Assembly (NCBI RefSeq): GCF_004193775.1
Contig: NC_041019.1
Location: 38,440,620-38,504,619, forward strand
Length of the DNA stretch: 64,000 nucleotides
Source: Glycine soja
Taxonomy: Eukaryota; Streptophyta; Magnoliopsida; Fabales; Fabaceae
Direction: 5' to 3'
Of the stretch, positions 1-11,850 are shown piece by piece; the first letter of the stretch is position 1; every line of letters begins with the position of its first letter. The notes under the pieces were generated by a model that worked only from the letters and a program-made list of their open reading frames with translations, ran no database searches and was not told the DNA's origin. Position numbers and translations under genes: made by a program.

Positions 1-45
1 GGGCCTTCTCTTGCATCTCTGGCCCAATCTACTTGGAGTTTTCTA
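1..45 (-). mobile_element. Ty3/gypsy pol-tail fragment at window edge
   Basis: The first 44 bases are the reverse complement, with few differences, of the Ty3 pol 3' tail at about 51,104-51,150. The window therefore opens inside an antisense copy of that Ty3 family. Similarity stops where the Sirevirus LTR begins, so this is the older DNA into which the Sirevirus inserted. The rest of the copy lies outside the window. Confidence 0.7.
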
Positions 46-745
46 AATTTTATGTGTCAACATTTCATGCTTAAGCTACAGGTTTATCTGTCTCTATGAG
101 ATACAAACAGAAAGCATGGGGAGAAAGGCTCTGGACGATAGCTGAAGTATCATTCAGTAGACGATGCTGCCTCAACATCTAGTCCCAAGAAGACAAGTGC
201 TTTAGCACTTGGCTCATAGTCCATAGGCAATGGAACTGTTACTCGATTCTTAAGAACTGATAGTTATCATCAGAAATTAATGTCTATGGTTTAGTAAGCA
301 ATACATGCCATCACACATAAGAGAAAAGTTTTGAATTGTCTTGTCTTGACATACTTTATTCCTTTTGTCCAGAAGTAGCCTATATAGTACTTATTGTAGC
401 CAGAAGTGACATAGAGAATACTTGGTTGTAATCAAAATTTTGATTAGTGAAACCCTTCAAGTTTTTAAGGAGAACTGGATGTAGCTCAAGAGTTGGGGGT
501 AAACCAATATAAAACCTCTGTAACTGCTTCTATATAACTAGTTCCTTTCTAGATTTTACTTCTACATTATTGTGTCCAAGTTTTGTGAAATGATTTTTTA
601 AACACAAAGTGATTTTGACCCCCTTAGACGAAACCCATCATCCATTGATATTTGTTTAAGAAAAGCTTTCAAAGTTTTTGGAAGGCAAAATTTTTATCCA
701 TCACACTATTCAACCTCCCCCCTTTAGTGTGTTTCAGGTACTTCA
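46..745 (+). repeat. Sirevirus 5' LTR with internal deletion
   Basis: This block matches 19,031-20,254 closely at both ends, including the last bases before the primer-binding site. It lacks about 513 bp that the 3' copy has (19,361-19,873). The missing part includes the TATATAAAG promoter element, so this LTR should not start transcription normally. The join (about 361-370) falls on a short shared TGTC, which suggests a microhomology deletion. The left edge lacks a clear TG, so a few terminal bases may be lost. Confidence 0.8.
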
Positions 746-747
746 GT

Positions 748-761
748 TGGTATTAGAACTC
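748..761 (+). other. Primer-binding site, initiator Met tRNA type
   Basis: TGGTATTAGAACTC lies two bases after the LTR. It differs at a few positions from the usual TGGTATCAGAGC of Ty1/copia elements. This placement fixes the 3' edge of the 5' LTR at 745 and shows that the element reads on the plus strand. Confidence 0.75.
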
Positions 762-810
762 AGTTTTTAGGTTGAGCTCTTGACAAAGCAAAGGAAAGGA
801 AATTCTTGAA

Positions 811-2770
811 ATGATGGAAGAGGAATTTGTGTGAACAAGCCTCCCATGTTCAAGGGAGTCAAATATGACTACTAGAAGGAAATGATGATTGTCTTATTCA
901 AATCCACTCACATTGATATGTGGAATGTCGTAGAAAAGGACAATCACATTCCTCTAGACGATGTGAAGAAGGCGATCCCAATGGACAAATGGACGGATGA
1001 TCAGAAATCCAAATTTTGTCTCAACTCATGCACTAGAAATGCCTTACTATGCGCTCTATCAGAAGAAGAATATTCCAAGGTTCACAACTTTAGAAGTGCC
1101 AAGTAGATGTGGGACTTCTTGGCTATTACCTATGAAGGGTCCTCTAAGGTAAAACGTAACAAGTTAAGCCTTTTAACACGTATGCATGAACTTTTCAATA
1201 TGGAAGTGGAAGAAGATCTCTAAACCATTCTGAATGAGCTCCACTCTCTAGTAGACATCAAGATAATTATGATCATATTGATAAAATCTTATGAAGTTTG
1301 TTTAGAAAGTAGAGACCACGGGTTACAACTTTAAGAGCCATAAAGAATCTTAATACAATGTCTCTTCAAGAACTCGTTGGAATTCTTAAGGTCCACAAGC
1401 AAGAGCTTGCTCAAGATGAAGGAACAAAGAAAGGGAAGTCACTAGCCCTTCAACTCAAAGACCAAAACATAATTTTACGTCCAAAGAATCATTATGCAAA
1501 GCCCTTGTTGTGAATGATACTTCAGAGGAAGAACCTAATGATGATGACTCCGATGAAGGAGATGACAAGCTAAGTTTGATCACTAGAATGATGTGGAAAA
1601 TCAAGCACTCCTCCAGGTTCAACAGTTCATCCAAGAGATCCTTCCACAAGAAGGAGAAAAGTCCAATCATATGCTATCAGTGCAAGAAGCTAGGACACTT
1701 AAAGTCAGAATGTCCTGACCTTGAAAAGTCAAAGGATAAGAAGAAGAAATTCTTCAAGTCCAAAAAGAAGAGCCTCGTGAGCACTTGGGAGGACCCGAAT
1801 GATTCATCATCTGATGAAGACAATGAGGAAGAGGCCAACCAGTGTTTAATGGTTGATGCGTCCACCAGTAAAGCAGAACCAACTCTAGATGCAATTTCAA
1901 ATGATAAGGATCCTGAGCCTAATGACATTGTCAACTCTTATGGTGAAAAGGTAATATTCGAATCTCGAGAAGATTTAATTAAAGGGTACAATCAACTTCT
2001 TTCTGCCTCTGCTCGTGTCTCTAAAGCTTATAGAAAAATAAACAAACATTTTCAACATCTTGAAAGAGAGCATGAGGATCTTAAGAAAACTCATCAAGCT
2101 CGTTTAGTTGATTTTGTCCTGGAAACCACTTCACCTAGTGATGTACAAGACACGTCTGTTTGTGAGAAGGTCAAGGATTAATGGACAAAAAGGTATCTAT
2201 TGGACAAGAGATTCTTCTTAAGGATTTTCAAGATTTGGAAGAAAGGGTAAAATCCTTAACCACAACTCTTGAAGATTCAGAAGAAGAACACAAGGAAATG
2301 CTTAAACAAAAGCTTTTACTGCAAAAAAAAATGTGCCCTTTCTAATAGAGTTCGATAAGTTGAAAAAAAAACTCAGATCTTTGGAGGAAATGTCAACATT
2401 ATAAAAAGGTTTCTTCTAATTTAAACTATAAGCTTAGAGGACGTGAGGGACTACCTCTATGAGGAGATTGGAATCTTGAGGGATAACCTAGGCAAATTTG
2501 TTGGTGGCCATGAAGCCATTAACAAAATCATTAAGGTGTAAAGAAATCCCACAAATAAATCTGGCCATGGTTACAAAGGCAAAAAGGTTGTGCATGGTGA
2601 AGAAGTTACTGTTTGTTATTTTTGTGGAAAGGCGAATTAAGAGACTCATTAGTGCAAGGACCTCCCTAAAAAGGGTAACCTATGAAAGGGTTCGCCCAGT
2701 GCTTACTAGCACCCCCAAGCTAAGAAGGAAAAAGGACCCAAAAAGATTTAGGCACCTAAGAGTAAAATAA
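811..2770 (+). pseudogene. gag: Sirevirus gag pseudogene
   Basis: This is the remnant of the capsid/nucleocapsid protein that packages retrotransposon RNA. The N-terminal part reads through KPPMFKG and then a long stretch ending CALSEEEYSK, typical of Sirevirus/copia gag, with in-frame stops (near 871 and 1,105). The longest open piece (1,510-2,181) is rich in acidic and lysine runs and has a CCHC zinc knuckle, CYQCKKLGHLKSEC, from 1,672. A charged, coiled-coil-like region follows to about 2,330. A second broken cysteine cluster (CYFCGK) lies near 2,610. Frameshifts and stops make it non-functional. Assignment to the Sirevirus lineage rests on the gag style and the env-like ORF downstream. 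Confidence 0.8.
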
Positions 2771-2810
2771 TCTTTGTTGCATAAATCCTTAATAGGAGGA
2801 AGAAACACCA

Positions 2811-3183
2811 ATCATGTTACCTAGATAGTGGCTGCTCACGACACATGACAAATGAAAAGTCTATGTTCCAATCCCTAAACCCTATGACTGGTGGGGTGGT
2901 CACCTTCGGAGGGAATAAAAAAGGTTAGATATCTGGTGTAGGTAAAATCCGTATTCCTCCATATCCTCCTATTGATAATGTTTTTCTTGTTAAAGGGTTA
3001 AAGCATAATCTGCAGAGCACAAGTCAATCATGTGATAGTGGATATAATGTCACCTTTAACAAGGATATGTGTATTATCCAGAACAAGGACAATTCTTCAC
3101 TCTTTTTGCTAAGAGACAAGGAAATCTTTATAAGATTAAACTTGGTGATTTGTCCAGTCAAAAGGTGTCGTGCTTACTCTCAG
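2811..3183 (+). pseudogene. Sirevirus aspartic protease domain, decayed
   Basis: Reading plus strand from about 2,811, the sequence gives CYLDSGCSRHMT, the copia protease active-site context (D-S-G followed by SRHMT). It continues with a beta-rich stretch containing GGVVTFGGN and a GLKHNL-like segment. An in-frame stop follows GGNKKG (near 2,925) and frameshifts follow. In an intact element this domain cleaves the Gag-Pol polyprotein. It lies between gag and integrase, the Ty1/copia order. Confidence 0.75.
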
Positions 3184-4100
3184 TCAAAGAGAATCAATGG
3201 GTATGGCATAAGAAGCTTGGTCATGCTAGCTTGAGGTTAATCTCATAGCTTCAAAAGCATAGCCTCGTAAGATGACTTCTAAAGCTGTCATATCAAGATG
3301 ATTCACTTTGTGAAGCTTGCCAAAAAGGGAAACAAGTAAAAAGTTCTTTCAAAGCCAAAAATTTTGTTTCCACTTCTAGACCTTTAGAGCTCCTATTCCA
3401 TGACCTATTTGGACCAACTGTATCTCTCTCTGGACACAAATATGGTCTGGTCATAGTGGACGATTACACTAGATGGACATGGGTCAGGTTCCTAACTCAC
3501 AAGGATGAGTCTTTTGATATGTTCTATAAATTCTGTAAAAGGATTCAAAATGAAAAAGGTATTTGTATTTCTTCAATCAAAAGTGATCATGGGGGAGAGT
3601 TTGAAAATGATCTCTTTGAAAAATTCTATGAAGAGAATGGTATTCACCATAATTTTCCCACTCCAAGAACACCACAACAGAATAGAGTTGTTGAGAGAAA
3701 AAATAGATCTCTTCAAGAAATGGCTAGGACTATGCTTAACGATCACTCAACCCCTAAATACTTCTAGGCTAAGGCAGTAAACATTGTCTGTTATTTTCAA
3801 AACATAATTTATATTAGGCCAATCTTAAAGAAGACTCCCTATGATTATGGAAGGGACGAAAGCCCAACATTTCTTATTTTCACCCATTTGGATGTTAGTG
3901 TTTCATTCTAAACACCAAGGATAACCTTGGAAAGTTTGACTCCACATGTGATTTTGGAATCTTACTTGGATACTTTGAAGTCCTAGGCATATAGAGTGTA
4001 TAACTCCAAAAACTTTGTGGAAGAGACCATTCATGTGAAATTTAATGACAATAAGCCTAACAATAAAATGTCAGAGTTAGATGAGTCCTTTGCAAAAATG
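3184..4100 (+). pseudogene. Sirevirus integrase, decayed
   Basis: The pre-integrase segment (WHKKLGHASLR near 3,197, then CEACQKGKQ near 3,310) supplies the zinc-binding H and C residues. The catalytic core follows: the first Asp in VIVDDYTRWTWV (about 3,452), the second in SDHGGEFEN (about 3,581) and the Glu in RVVERKNRSLQE (about 3,685). All three DDE residues are still present. Stops (TAG at 3,765) and frameshifts break the reading frame. The C-terminal part continues to a YRVYNSKNFVEETIHVKF segment near 4,010. Integrase before RT confirms Ty1/copia order. Confidence 0.85.
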
Positions 4101-4269
4101 AAGATAGAAGATATAATTAAGTTTGTTGTTGCATCCGGTCAAAACCAAACTGCGCCCAACCCACCAATGGAAAATCATCCAGAAAAGGTCAAAGAACCAA
4201 TTAGAGGTTTGCTCAGGAAACATCATCCAAAGTCCCAAATCATTAGTGAGCCTAAGGACAAAGTCCAAA

Positions 4270-4595
4270 AAAAGAATTTTGTCAAGCACAAAGCCCAGCT
4301 TTCTGAGATCGAGCCAAAGCACATAGATGATGTTATGTCTGATGAACACTGTGTTAAAGAGATGCAAGAAAAGCTAGACCAATTTTAGAAGAAAAATGTT
4401 TGGAAGCCTTTAGAACTCCCAAAAGGCAAATTTGCTGTTAGAACAAAATGGGTGTTTAGAAACAAGCTGGATGAAACAAGGTTGTAAGGAACAAGGCTAG
4501 GCTTGTAGCCAAGTGTTACTCACAAAAAGAAGGTATAAATTATATTGAAACTTTTTCTCATGCTACTCGTTTAGAGGCAATACACATTTTACTAT
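4270..4595 (+). pseudogene. Sirevirus reverse transcriptase, N-terminal stub
   Basis: The copia RT entry segment is readable across frames: MQEKLDQF, a stop, then VWKPLELPKGK and TKWVFRNKLDE, then ARLVAK-like and INYIETFSHATRLEAIH. The similarity ends abruptly at 4,595, where a Ty3 LTR begins. The palm motif YVDD and RNase H are nowhere in the window on this strand beyond the insertion. The insertion was therefore followed by a deletion that removed the rest of pol. Confidence 0.8.
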
Positions 4596-5765
4596 TGTCA
4601 AACCCTAATTTCGTTCGGGGACTATCATTCATGGATATTTTGATTCTCACTAGCCAAATTGAGTTGTTTGACACTAGTTACCGTGCAAGACAAAAGATCA
4701 TTCGATGTTTTGGTCAAGGGTGCCAAAGATACTAAAAGGGAGGACAAAAGGGTCTTTTCAGGGTTTTTTTCTAGACCCCAGCTCGCCCATGCTAGCCTCT
4801 GGCTTGCCTGGGCCCCCAAATGGCTTAGGGCTGAAGTAATCAGCTCGCCTGAGCGAGCTGCAAGTCCACCAACTGCCCTTTTTTGCTATAAATAGACGTG
4901 AGGGAGGCTAAGTAAGGGGTTGGACATTCAGTATTAAGAGGACTTTGAGAGAAATTAGAGAGAAGAAGAAGAAAGAAGAGAAAAGCGAGGCTGAGGCGCT
5001 ATTGATTGCAACCATAATCAACTTCTACATCGTTCTTCATTCAGTGTTCTTCATTCGTCATCCAGTTAGTTTTTGTTTTAAGGATTTGGATATGATCTAT
5101 GAATCCTTAGTGGTCCTCTTTGTTTTGTGCATCTTTATCTCCTTCTTTTATCATCAGTAATCTCTTTTCTTCTTGTAAAGTAAATTTCAACTGATCATTA
5201 GTGCCTTAAATCATCTTTTAAAGAGATTGAAAGTTAATGAATAAAACCAAGATAAAATCAACATATAACTGAATTTCTTTTCATTAAAGTCACTTGAGAA
5301 TGCTCAAGGTCCAATGCCTTAACGGCCTCTTTTTCTTGTTAGTTAAAAATGAATCTTTCAAAAGCCTAAAATCAACTCAACACACAACTATCTCGCTTTA
5401 AAAGAACTACGTAGGTCTGAATTTCTCATCGCACCTGAGGATATGTAGGAGCAAGGGTAACACCCTTGTCGACCCCGAAAAGTAAAAATATGTAAAAAAG
5501 GGAAAATAAATAATTTTGAAGTCACGTTGCGTACACTCAATTAAAGGCTACCGTCCCTTGTGATGGGCGTGTGCGGTGCTAATATCTTCCCCACACGTAA
5601 ACAACTACCGAACCCTTATTTTCAAAATTCGCAAACCTTCTTTTTGGTTTTTTCTAACATTTTCCTAGAATAAACGTTGGTGGCGACTCCCGCGCGTTCT
5701 CTTTTTTTTGGAAGACGCACATTTTTATCTCATCTTGCCCACCTACCGAAGGGTAGGTTGCGACA
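4596..5765 (+). repeat. Tat/Ogre-type Ty3 element 5' LTR
   Basis: It starts with TGTCAAACCCTAATTTCG and ends GGTTGCGACA. A tRNA-like primer site follows three bases later. It contains the inverted motif AGCTCGCCTGAGCGAGCT near 4,841 and a TATA box at 4,886. The five bases before it (ACTAT) would be the target duplication, but no matching right end is present because the 3' LTR has been lost. Confidence 0.75.
4886..4895 (+). promoter_or_regulatory. TATA box of Ty3 LTR
   Basis: CTATAAATAG lies about 290 bases into the LTR. A purine-rich leader (GAGAGAAGAAGAAG-like) follows from about 4,950. Position and context fit the LTR promoter at the end of U3. Confidence 0.6.
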
Positions 5766-5767
5766 GT

Positions 5768-5786
5768 TGGCGACTTCGCTGGGGAC
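5768..5786 (+). other. Ty3 element primer-binding site
   Basis: TGGCGACTTCGCTGGGGAC lies just after the LTR end. Legume Tat/Ogre elements carry a very similar site. The matching tRNA cannot be named with certainty from the sequence alone. Confidence 0.6.
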
Positions 5787-6574
5787 ACCTTTTGTTAGAG
5801 AGTTAAGCCATTTAATCTGTGTGCAATGTTTATCGTGACCTTTTCTCTACTTAGTTTCCTTTTTTATTTTTATGTTCTTGTTTTGTCCACAATTACATAA
5901 CCCTTTTTTCTATGCTTTTATGTTTGGTGTGTGGCAGTCTACCTATTACATGCATAATTAGATATTTGTTTGTTCTACGCACACATAACACCTACACCTT
6001 TGCACACACAGTGAGTTATTAGGCCCTATACCCGGGTCTGTGTGAGACGTAGGAAGTGGAGGTCGATCTGTGGTCATGTTGGGTCTCCGATTCGCTTGAT
6101 AACAGTGAAGCCTCATCTAGAGTTTTCCTCTTTTGATGATACGTTGTTGCTAGTAGTTCCTACCGCCACAATGTTTGATATCAAAGAGGATGATATCTCT
6201 AGAAACCATTGAAATTTATGTACGACCACCCTTGGGAGTTGTCACTAAATAGCAAACTTTTAATCCCTTCCATTAGGTTCCTTAATTAGGGACGCAAAAT
6301 AAACACACTATGTTTTGTTTCCTTGATCTAGCCATGCATATCTTTATGACTTCGTGATTGTGTACATCATTCCTATGTTTACCATGTTATTATGTTCACA
6401 CATGGCATTTTGGCATTAAGTCATTGTGTTATCATGCTCATTTATTTAGCATTTTTTCTTTGTGCTACCAACCACATACTCTTTGTTGTCATTAGTCATT
6501 ACTTTCACGCATGCATACTCATGTCGTGTCATTGCTCATGCCTTGCATTTTTTTTGTCATCTTCGTCACGATAA
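5787..6574 (+). other. Ty3 element untranslated leader, no gene
   Basis: This AT-rich leader has no long open frame. It ends abruptly where an antisense copia LTR begins. The N-terminal part of the Ty3 gag expected downstream is missing, so gag was probably lost when the LTR inserted or soon after. Confidence 0.5.
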
Positions 6575-7596
6575 TCCACTTCCCGTGCTTACGTCTAGTC
6601 CTCAAGCAACCCACTTGAGATTTTCCACTATCTCTGTAAATCCTTTACAGACTTTGAATACACCTTGGGATCCCTCACAACCTTGATCAACCACTTCCCG
6701 TGCCTACATCCAGTCCTCAAACAACCCACTTGAGATTTTCCACTATCTCTGTAAATCCTTTACAGACTTTGAATACACCTTGGGATCCCTCACCATTGTG
6801 TTCAAGATTCTCCAAGAGACAACCCGTCTGTTGATTACAATTCTCACAATCCAAGAGACAACCAGTCTCTTGATTACAACTGACTTTCGAAGATGAACAG
6901 AAAGATTTCTCTCCTTTAGAGTGGATGATACAAATTTAAGATCCTAGAGGAATTTCTCTCTTTTAGAGATGATAATACAATTTAAAGTTCCTAGATGAAT
7001 TCTCAATAGATTTGCAAGTGTTTGCCCAAGAGTTGTTGAGAGAGCATTTGGCAATTAAGTTCTCTTAGAATATTTCTCTCTTTTACTTTTCAAAGTCAGA
7101 CACACATATATATAGGCCCATCGTTCCTTTTCAAAATGGTTTGAAGAGATGTGTCCTTTCAAAAAGCTTTTTCTGAAATTCTTCACTGGTTATCGATTAC
7201 AGGTTTCTGGTAATCGGTTACATAGTTATATTTTGAAGGGTCATGACTTTTCAAATTGAATTTCAGGAGTTCCATTACTAGTAATCGATTACACATCAAT
7301 GGTAATCGATTATAACTTTTAAATTCAAATTTCAAAACCCTTCTTAAAGCTGATTTTCAAAATTGTCTTCTGGTAATCGATTACACTGCCTAGTAATCAA
7401 TTACCAGAGCCTTGGATGTTGGAAACAAAGTGTTTTGAGGAAAAAGCTTGATCGACCAATGAGATTGTTTGAGGCCTTATCTTTTTCTTGATCTTGAATT
7501 AATCTTGAAGCAATGCTTAACCTCAAAATGTTAGTTGAAGCAACCTTGTTTGATTCTACTTTGGCATCATCAAAACCCTATATTCATACATTCACA
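6575..7596 (-). repeat. Truncated copia LTR with 116-bp duplication
   Basis: On the minus strand it starts TGTGAATGTATG at 7,596, matching the start of the LTR at 30,492. It runs through several TAATCGATTA palindromes (about 7,284-7,400) to a GGATTTACAGAG and GGGTTGCTTGAG section also seen in the LTR at 32,085-33,087. The R-U5 end is missing. The last part is duplicated in tandem: 6,575-6,690 and 6,691-6,796 differ at only a few bases. No internal copia sequence adjoins it. Confidence 0.75.
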
Positions 7597-7599
7597 ACC

Positions 7600-9560
7600 T
7601 TGATGGTGACATAGGCGATTCTTGTTTAATGCATCCAGGGACATTGCACAATGTGGAGACATGTCCAATAGCGGAGGAGCTTCTACAAGGAATAATGAAC
7701 AAGGGGCAGATTGAAGTCTGCAGTGTGAAGAAAGGGGAAGGAGATGTATGCATGCAGTCATATGACAGAAACCCGAGTAAGCCCAAGCCTTTGGTGATCC
7801 ACTTCACCAGGGACGTCACTACTCAAAGGCCCCAAGGCTTCTAGCCCTTTATAGTTAAGACGCTTGTGCCCTTCCCTTATAAAAGTGATAAGGCGATGCC
7901 ATGGAAATATGCCGCACAAGGGTCTGACGGAAGGAAGGACGCGTCCGTCATACGTGTTAACGAGGACCTGCCGTCCGCTAAAGTTACAAATATTTCCGGT
8001 ACGAGTAGCATGACTCGTAGTGGATGGATCTTCGCTGCGCCCGAGCTACTGGTACGATCAAAGGACAAAAGGAAGGCGAAGGCGGATATAGATGAGAGAG
8101 ATAAGGCGAGCCTGACCCCGAATGATGAGGTCTCGATTGAAAAGATCACAGAGGAAGAGGGCAACTTCAACAAGAAAGAGATATCAGCTGAGGAGGCGAC
8201 CGAGTTCCTAAGGATCATACAACAAAGTGAGTTCAAGGTGATTGAACAATTAAACAAAGCTCCAGCTAGGATTTCTCTATTGGGCTGCTCATGAACTTCG
8301 AGCCTCATCAGGCATTGTTGGTCAAAATATTGAATGAAGCCCATGTAGCGCAAGACATATCAGTGGAGGGCTTCTGGGGCATAGTTAACAGCATCACTAC
8401 CAATAATTACCTTACTTTTGCCGATGAGGAGATACCAGTCGAAGGAAAGGGACATAACAAAGCCTTGCACGTGTCCGTCAAATGCTTAGACCACATAGTG
8501 GCCAAAGTGCTCATTGACAATGACTCTTCCCTTAACATCATGACCAAAACTATGTTGGATAAGCTGCCTATTAACGCGTCGCACATGAGGCCGAGCTCCA
8601 TGGTGGTGCAGGCTTTCGATGGTAGCCGCTGGGATGTAAGGGGAGAGATTGATCACCCAATTCAAATTGGGCGCCACGTATATCAGGTAATGTTCCAAAT
8701 AATGGACATAAGCCCTACCTACAATTTCTTGTTAGGTCGGCCTTGGATCCATTCGGTTGGGGTGGTCCTATCAATGCTGCACCAGAAATTAAAGTTTATA
8801 GTGGAAGGGTAGCTGGTTATATTATCAGGGGAAGAAGACATACTGGTAAGTTGTTCATCTTCTATGCCTTATGTTGAGGCTGCAAAGGAGTCATTGGAAA
8901 CATCATTCCAAGCACTAGAAATTGTGAGCAGTGCTTATGTGGAATCTCCTCTGGTGCAACCACGCTTATCTGGTGCCGCTTTGATGGTGGCTCGGGTTAT
9001 GTTAAGGGGCAAATATGAGCCCGGAATGGGTTTAGGTCAAAACAGAGATGGCACGGCAAGCTTGGTGGAGTACTGAGAATCGTGGAAGGTTCAGGTTGGG
9101 TTACGAGTCTACACATGCCGACAAGAGGAGGGTCACCCTAGAAAGGAAGGAGAGAAGCCTGGCCCATCTACAAGGGCGAGGACTACAAGTGGAAAGGGTC
9201 CTCATTTGTCACATCAGTGAAAGCTTTGTCAGTGCAAGATGGATGTGCGAGGATCAAGTTGTGGTGATAGATGAAGAAACCCCTCAAGACCGACCAAATT
9301 GGGTTCAGCCATGTCCTCCAGACTTTGAATTGGGGAATTGGCAAATCGTCGAATGACCTGAGATTTTTGTGACAAATTCAATGTAATCCAATAGTTCCAA
9401 CCCTATTGTTGGGCCTAGGCTTTAGGGTCTGCTTCTTTTGTTAGGCATACCTCTTTCTCTAATGTTCCCACAATTATAAATACACAACCCTTTTCATTTG
9501 ATGTGTTCCCTCTCTCCCTTTCATCTATTTTAATTCTTCTACATATTTATTTTTGTTGTG
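7600..9560 (+). pseudogene. Tat-type Ty3 gag end, protease and G-patch region
   Basis: Successive plus-strand open pieces form the middle of a Tat/Ogre polyprotein. A gag tail (MHPGTLHNVETCP from 7,629) is followed by an ORF reading EEATEFLRIIQQSEFKV near 8,195. The retropepsin-like segment follows at 8,291-8,812: VLIDNDSSLNIM near 8,508 holds the active-site Asp, and LLGRPWIH lies near 8,731. A glycine-rich EPGMGLGQ segment near 9,020 resembles the G-patch found in these elements. Stops at 7,842, 8,294 and 8,810 and frame changes show decay. An open piece (9,048-9,356) and a short non-coding stretch lead on to RT. Confidence 0.75.
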
Positions 9561-9565
9561 ATTAA

Positions 9566-11230
9566 ATGATTTGCCGCAGATCCAATGTTGAGTCCTGTAA
9601 GAGTAACAATACCAAGGACCCGGACGTCGACTTTGAGTGGCTGATATGTCAAACGGAAGGGGAAGAGAATGAAGATTGGGGACTTCCCCCGAACTTAAGA
9701 AGAATGGTGGAGCAAGAAGAAAGGGCAGTGAAGCCACACCAAGAGGAAACAAAATTTGTGAACTTAGGCGTTGGCAGAGAAAGAAAAGAGGTCAAGGTCG
9801 GCACTTTCATGTCCGCAGACATTCAAGATGAGTTGGTGACTCTGTTGCGAGACTACCAAGACATCTTTGCTTAGTCCTATCAGGATATGCCTGGTTTGAG
9901 CTCGGATATCGTGCAGCACAAACTACCTCTGAATCCCGAGTGTTCCCCGGTAAAGCAAAAACTGAGGAGAATGAAGCCCGAGATGTCCCTGAAAATAAAT
10001 AAGGAAGTGAAGAAGCAATTCGATGCTGGTTTCTTGGTCGTTGCTCGGTACCGGGAATGGGTCGCCAACATCGTGCCGGTCCCTAAAAAGGATGGGAAGG
10101 TGGGAATGTGCATGAACTATCGGGATTTAAACCGAGCCAGTCCAAAGAATAACTTTCCTTTACCGCACATCGATGTTCTCGTAGACAACACGACCAATTT
10201 TGTCGTGTTTTCTTTCATGGATGGGTTTTTGGGCTATAATCAGATAAAGATGGCACTGAAGGATATGGAAAAGACAACCTTCATCACCCTATGGGGAACT
10301 TTCTGCTACAAGGTGATGTCTTTTAGGCTGAAGAACGCTAGGGCAACGTACCAGCGAGCCATGGTGGCATTATTCCACGACATGATGCATAAAGAAATCG
10401 AGGTCTACGTGGATGACATGATCGCTAAATCAAGGACCGAGGAGGAAAACCTTGTCAATTTACGGAACATGTTCGAGCGACTGCGTAAATACAGGTTAAG
10501 GCTGAATCTCGCAAAGTGTACTTTTGGGGTTAAATCTGGAAAATTGCTCGGCTTTGTCATTAGTTAGAAAGGAATAGAGGTAGATCCAGACAAGGTAAAG
10601 GCGATCCTCGAAATGCCCGAGCCACGCACCGAGAAGTAGGTCCGAGGTTTCCTAGGAAGGTTGAACTACATAGCGAGAGTCATATCACAGCTGACCTCCA
10701 CTTGCGAGCCTTTTTTCAAATTATTGCGTAAGAATCAGTCCATCCAATGGGACGATGATTGTCAAGTGGCATTTGAAAGGATTAAATGGTGTCTCATGAA
10801 TCCTCCTGTGCTCGTACCATCGGTGCCCGGAAGACCTCTTATCCTATACATGACTGTATTAGATGAGTCAATGGGGTGTGTGGTGGGACAACATGATGAG
10901 TTCGGAAAAAGGGAACGGGCCGTCTATTACTTGAGCAAGAAGTTCACGGCATGCGATATGAACTACTCTTTGCTAGAGAGGATGTGTTGTGCCTTGGTAT
11001 GGACAACTCACCGTCTGAGGCAGTATATGCTGAATTACACTACTTGGTTGGTGTCCAAAATGGATCCTGTCAAGTACATTTTCGAAAAGCCCGCTCTCAC
11101 TGGATGGATAGCTCAATGGCAGGTTCTGTTGTCAGAATTCGATATTGTCTATGTCACTCAAAAGGCAATAAAGGGGAGTGCCTTGGCATATTACCTAGCT
11201 CAATATCCCATCAATGATTATCAGCCTATG
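9566..11230 (+). pseudogene. Tat-type Ty3 reverse transcriptase and first RNase H
   Basis: Open pieces at 9,566-9,874, 9,887-10,567 and 10,661-11,449 give a nearly complete RT. KQKLRRMKPEMS introduces the fingers; VPVPKKDGKVGMCMNYRDLN (about 10,075) and FSFMDGFLGYNQIK (about 10,210) form the palm. EVYVDDMIAKS near 10,401 holds the catalytic YVDD. TAG codons at 9,872 and 10,564 and one before VRGFLGRLNYIAR interrupt it. The connected RNase H (LILYMTVLDESMGCV, then YYLSKKFT and LERMCCALVW) spans about 10,838-11,215. The palm is intact but the chain is broken by single-base stops. Confidence 0.85.
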
Positions 11231-11239
11231 CATCCAGAA

Positions 11240-11850
11240 TTCCCTGAGAAGGATATCATGACCTTGTTTAAGGAGGAGGACCAGGATAAGTGGATCGTGT
11301 GGTTCGATGGTGCGTCTAATGCACTAGGCCATGGGGTCGGGGCAATATTGGTTTCCCCGGACAAACAATATATACCTTTCACGGCTAGATTGTGTTTCGA
11401 TTGCACAAAAAATATAGTAGAGTACGAGGCATGTGCCCTGGGGATCTGAGTAGCAATCATCTTTAGGGTCAAGTTACTCAAGGTATATGGGGACTCGACA
11501 TTGGTAAGTCATTAGTTGAAAGGTGAATGGGAGACCAGGGACCACAAATTGGTGCCTTATCAGGCTTACATCAGGAAGTTAATGGAATTCTTTGATGACA
11601 TATCTTTTCATCACATTCCTAGAGAGGAAAATCGGATGGCCGACGCCATTGCCACTCTAGCGTCCATGTTCAAAGTGAGCCCGCACGGAGATTTTCCGTA
11701 CAACGAATTTAGATGTCATAGTGAGCCTGCACATTGTTTTTTGATAGAAGAAGAGGAGGATGGTAAGCCTTGGTACTTCGACATCAAACGATACATTGAA
11801 GACAAGGAATACCCGCCTGAGGCCTCTGATAATGACAAGAGGACGTTATG
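11240..11850 (+). pseudogene. Second RNase H domain, Tat-lineage marker
   Basis: WIVWFDGASNALGHGVGAIL (about 11,290) starts an RNase H of the archaeal-like type, with a later VEYEACALG, a stop (TGA near 11,447), then KLLKVYGDST and REENRMADAIATLAS (about 11,620). A second RNase H after the one fused to RT is characteristic of the Tat/Ogre branch of Ty3 elements, so this domain sets the lineage. The tail to 11,850 leads to the integrase. Confidence 0.8.
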
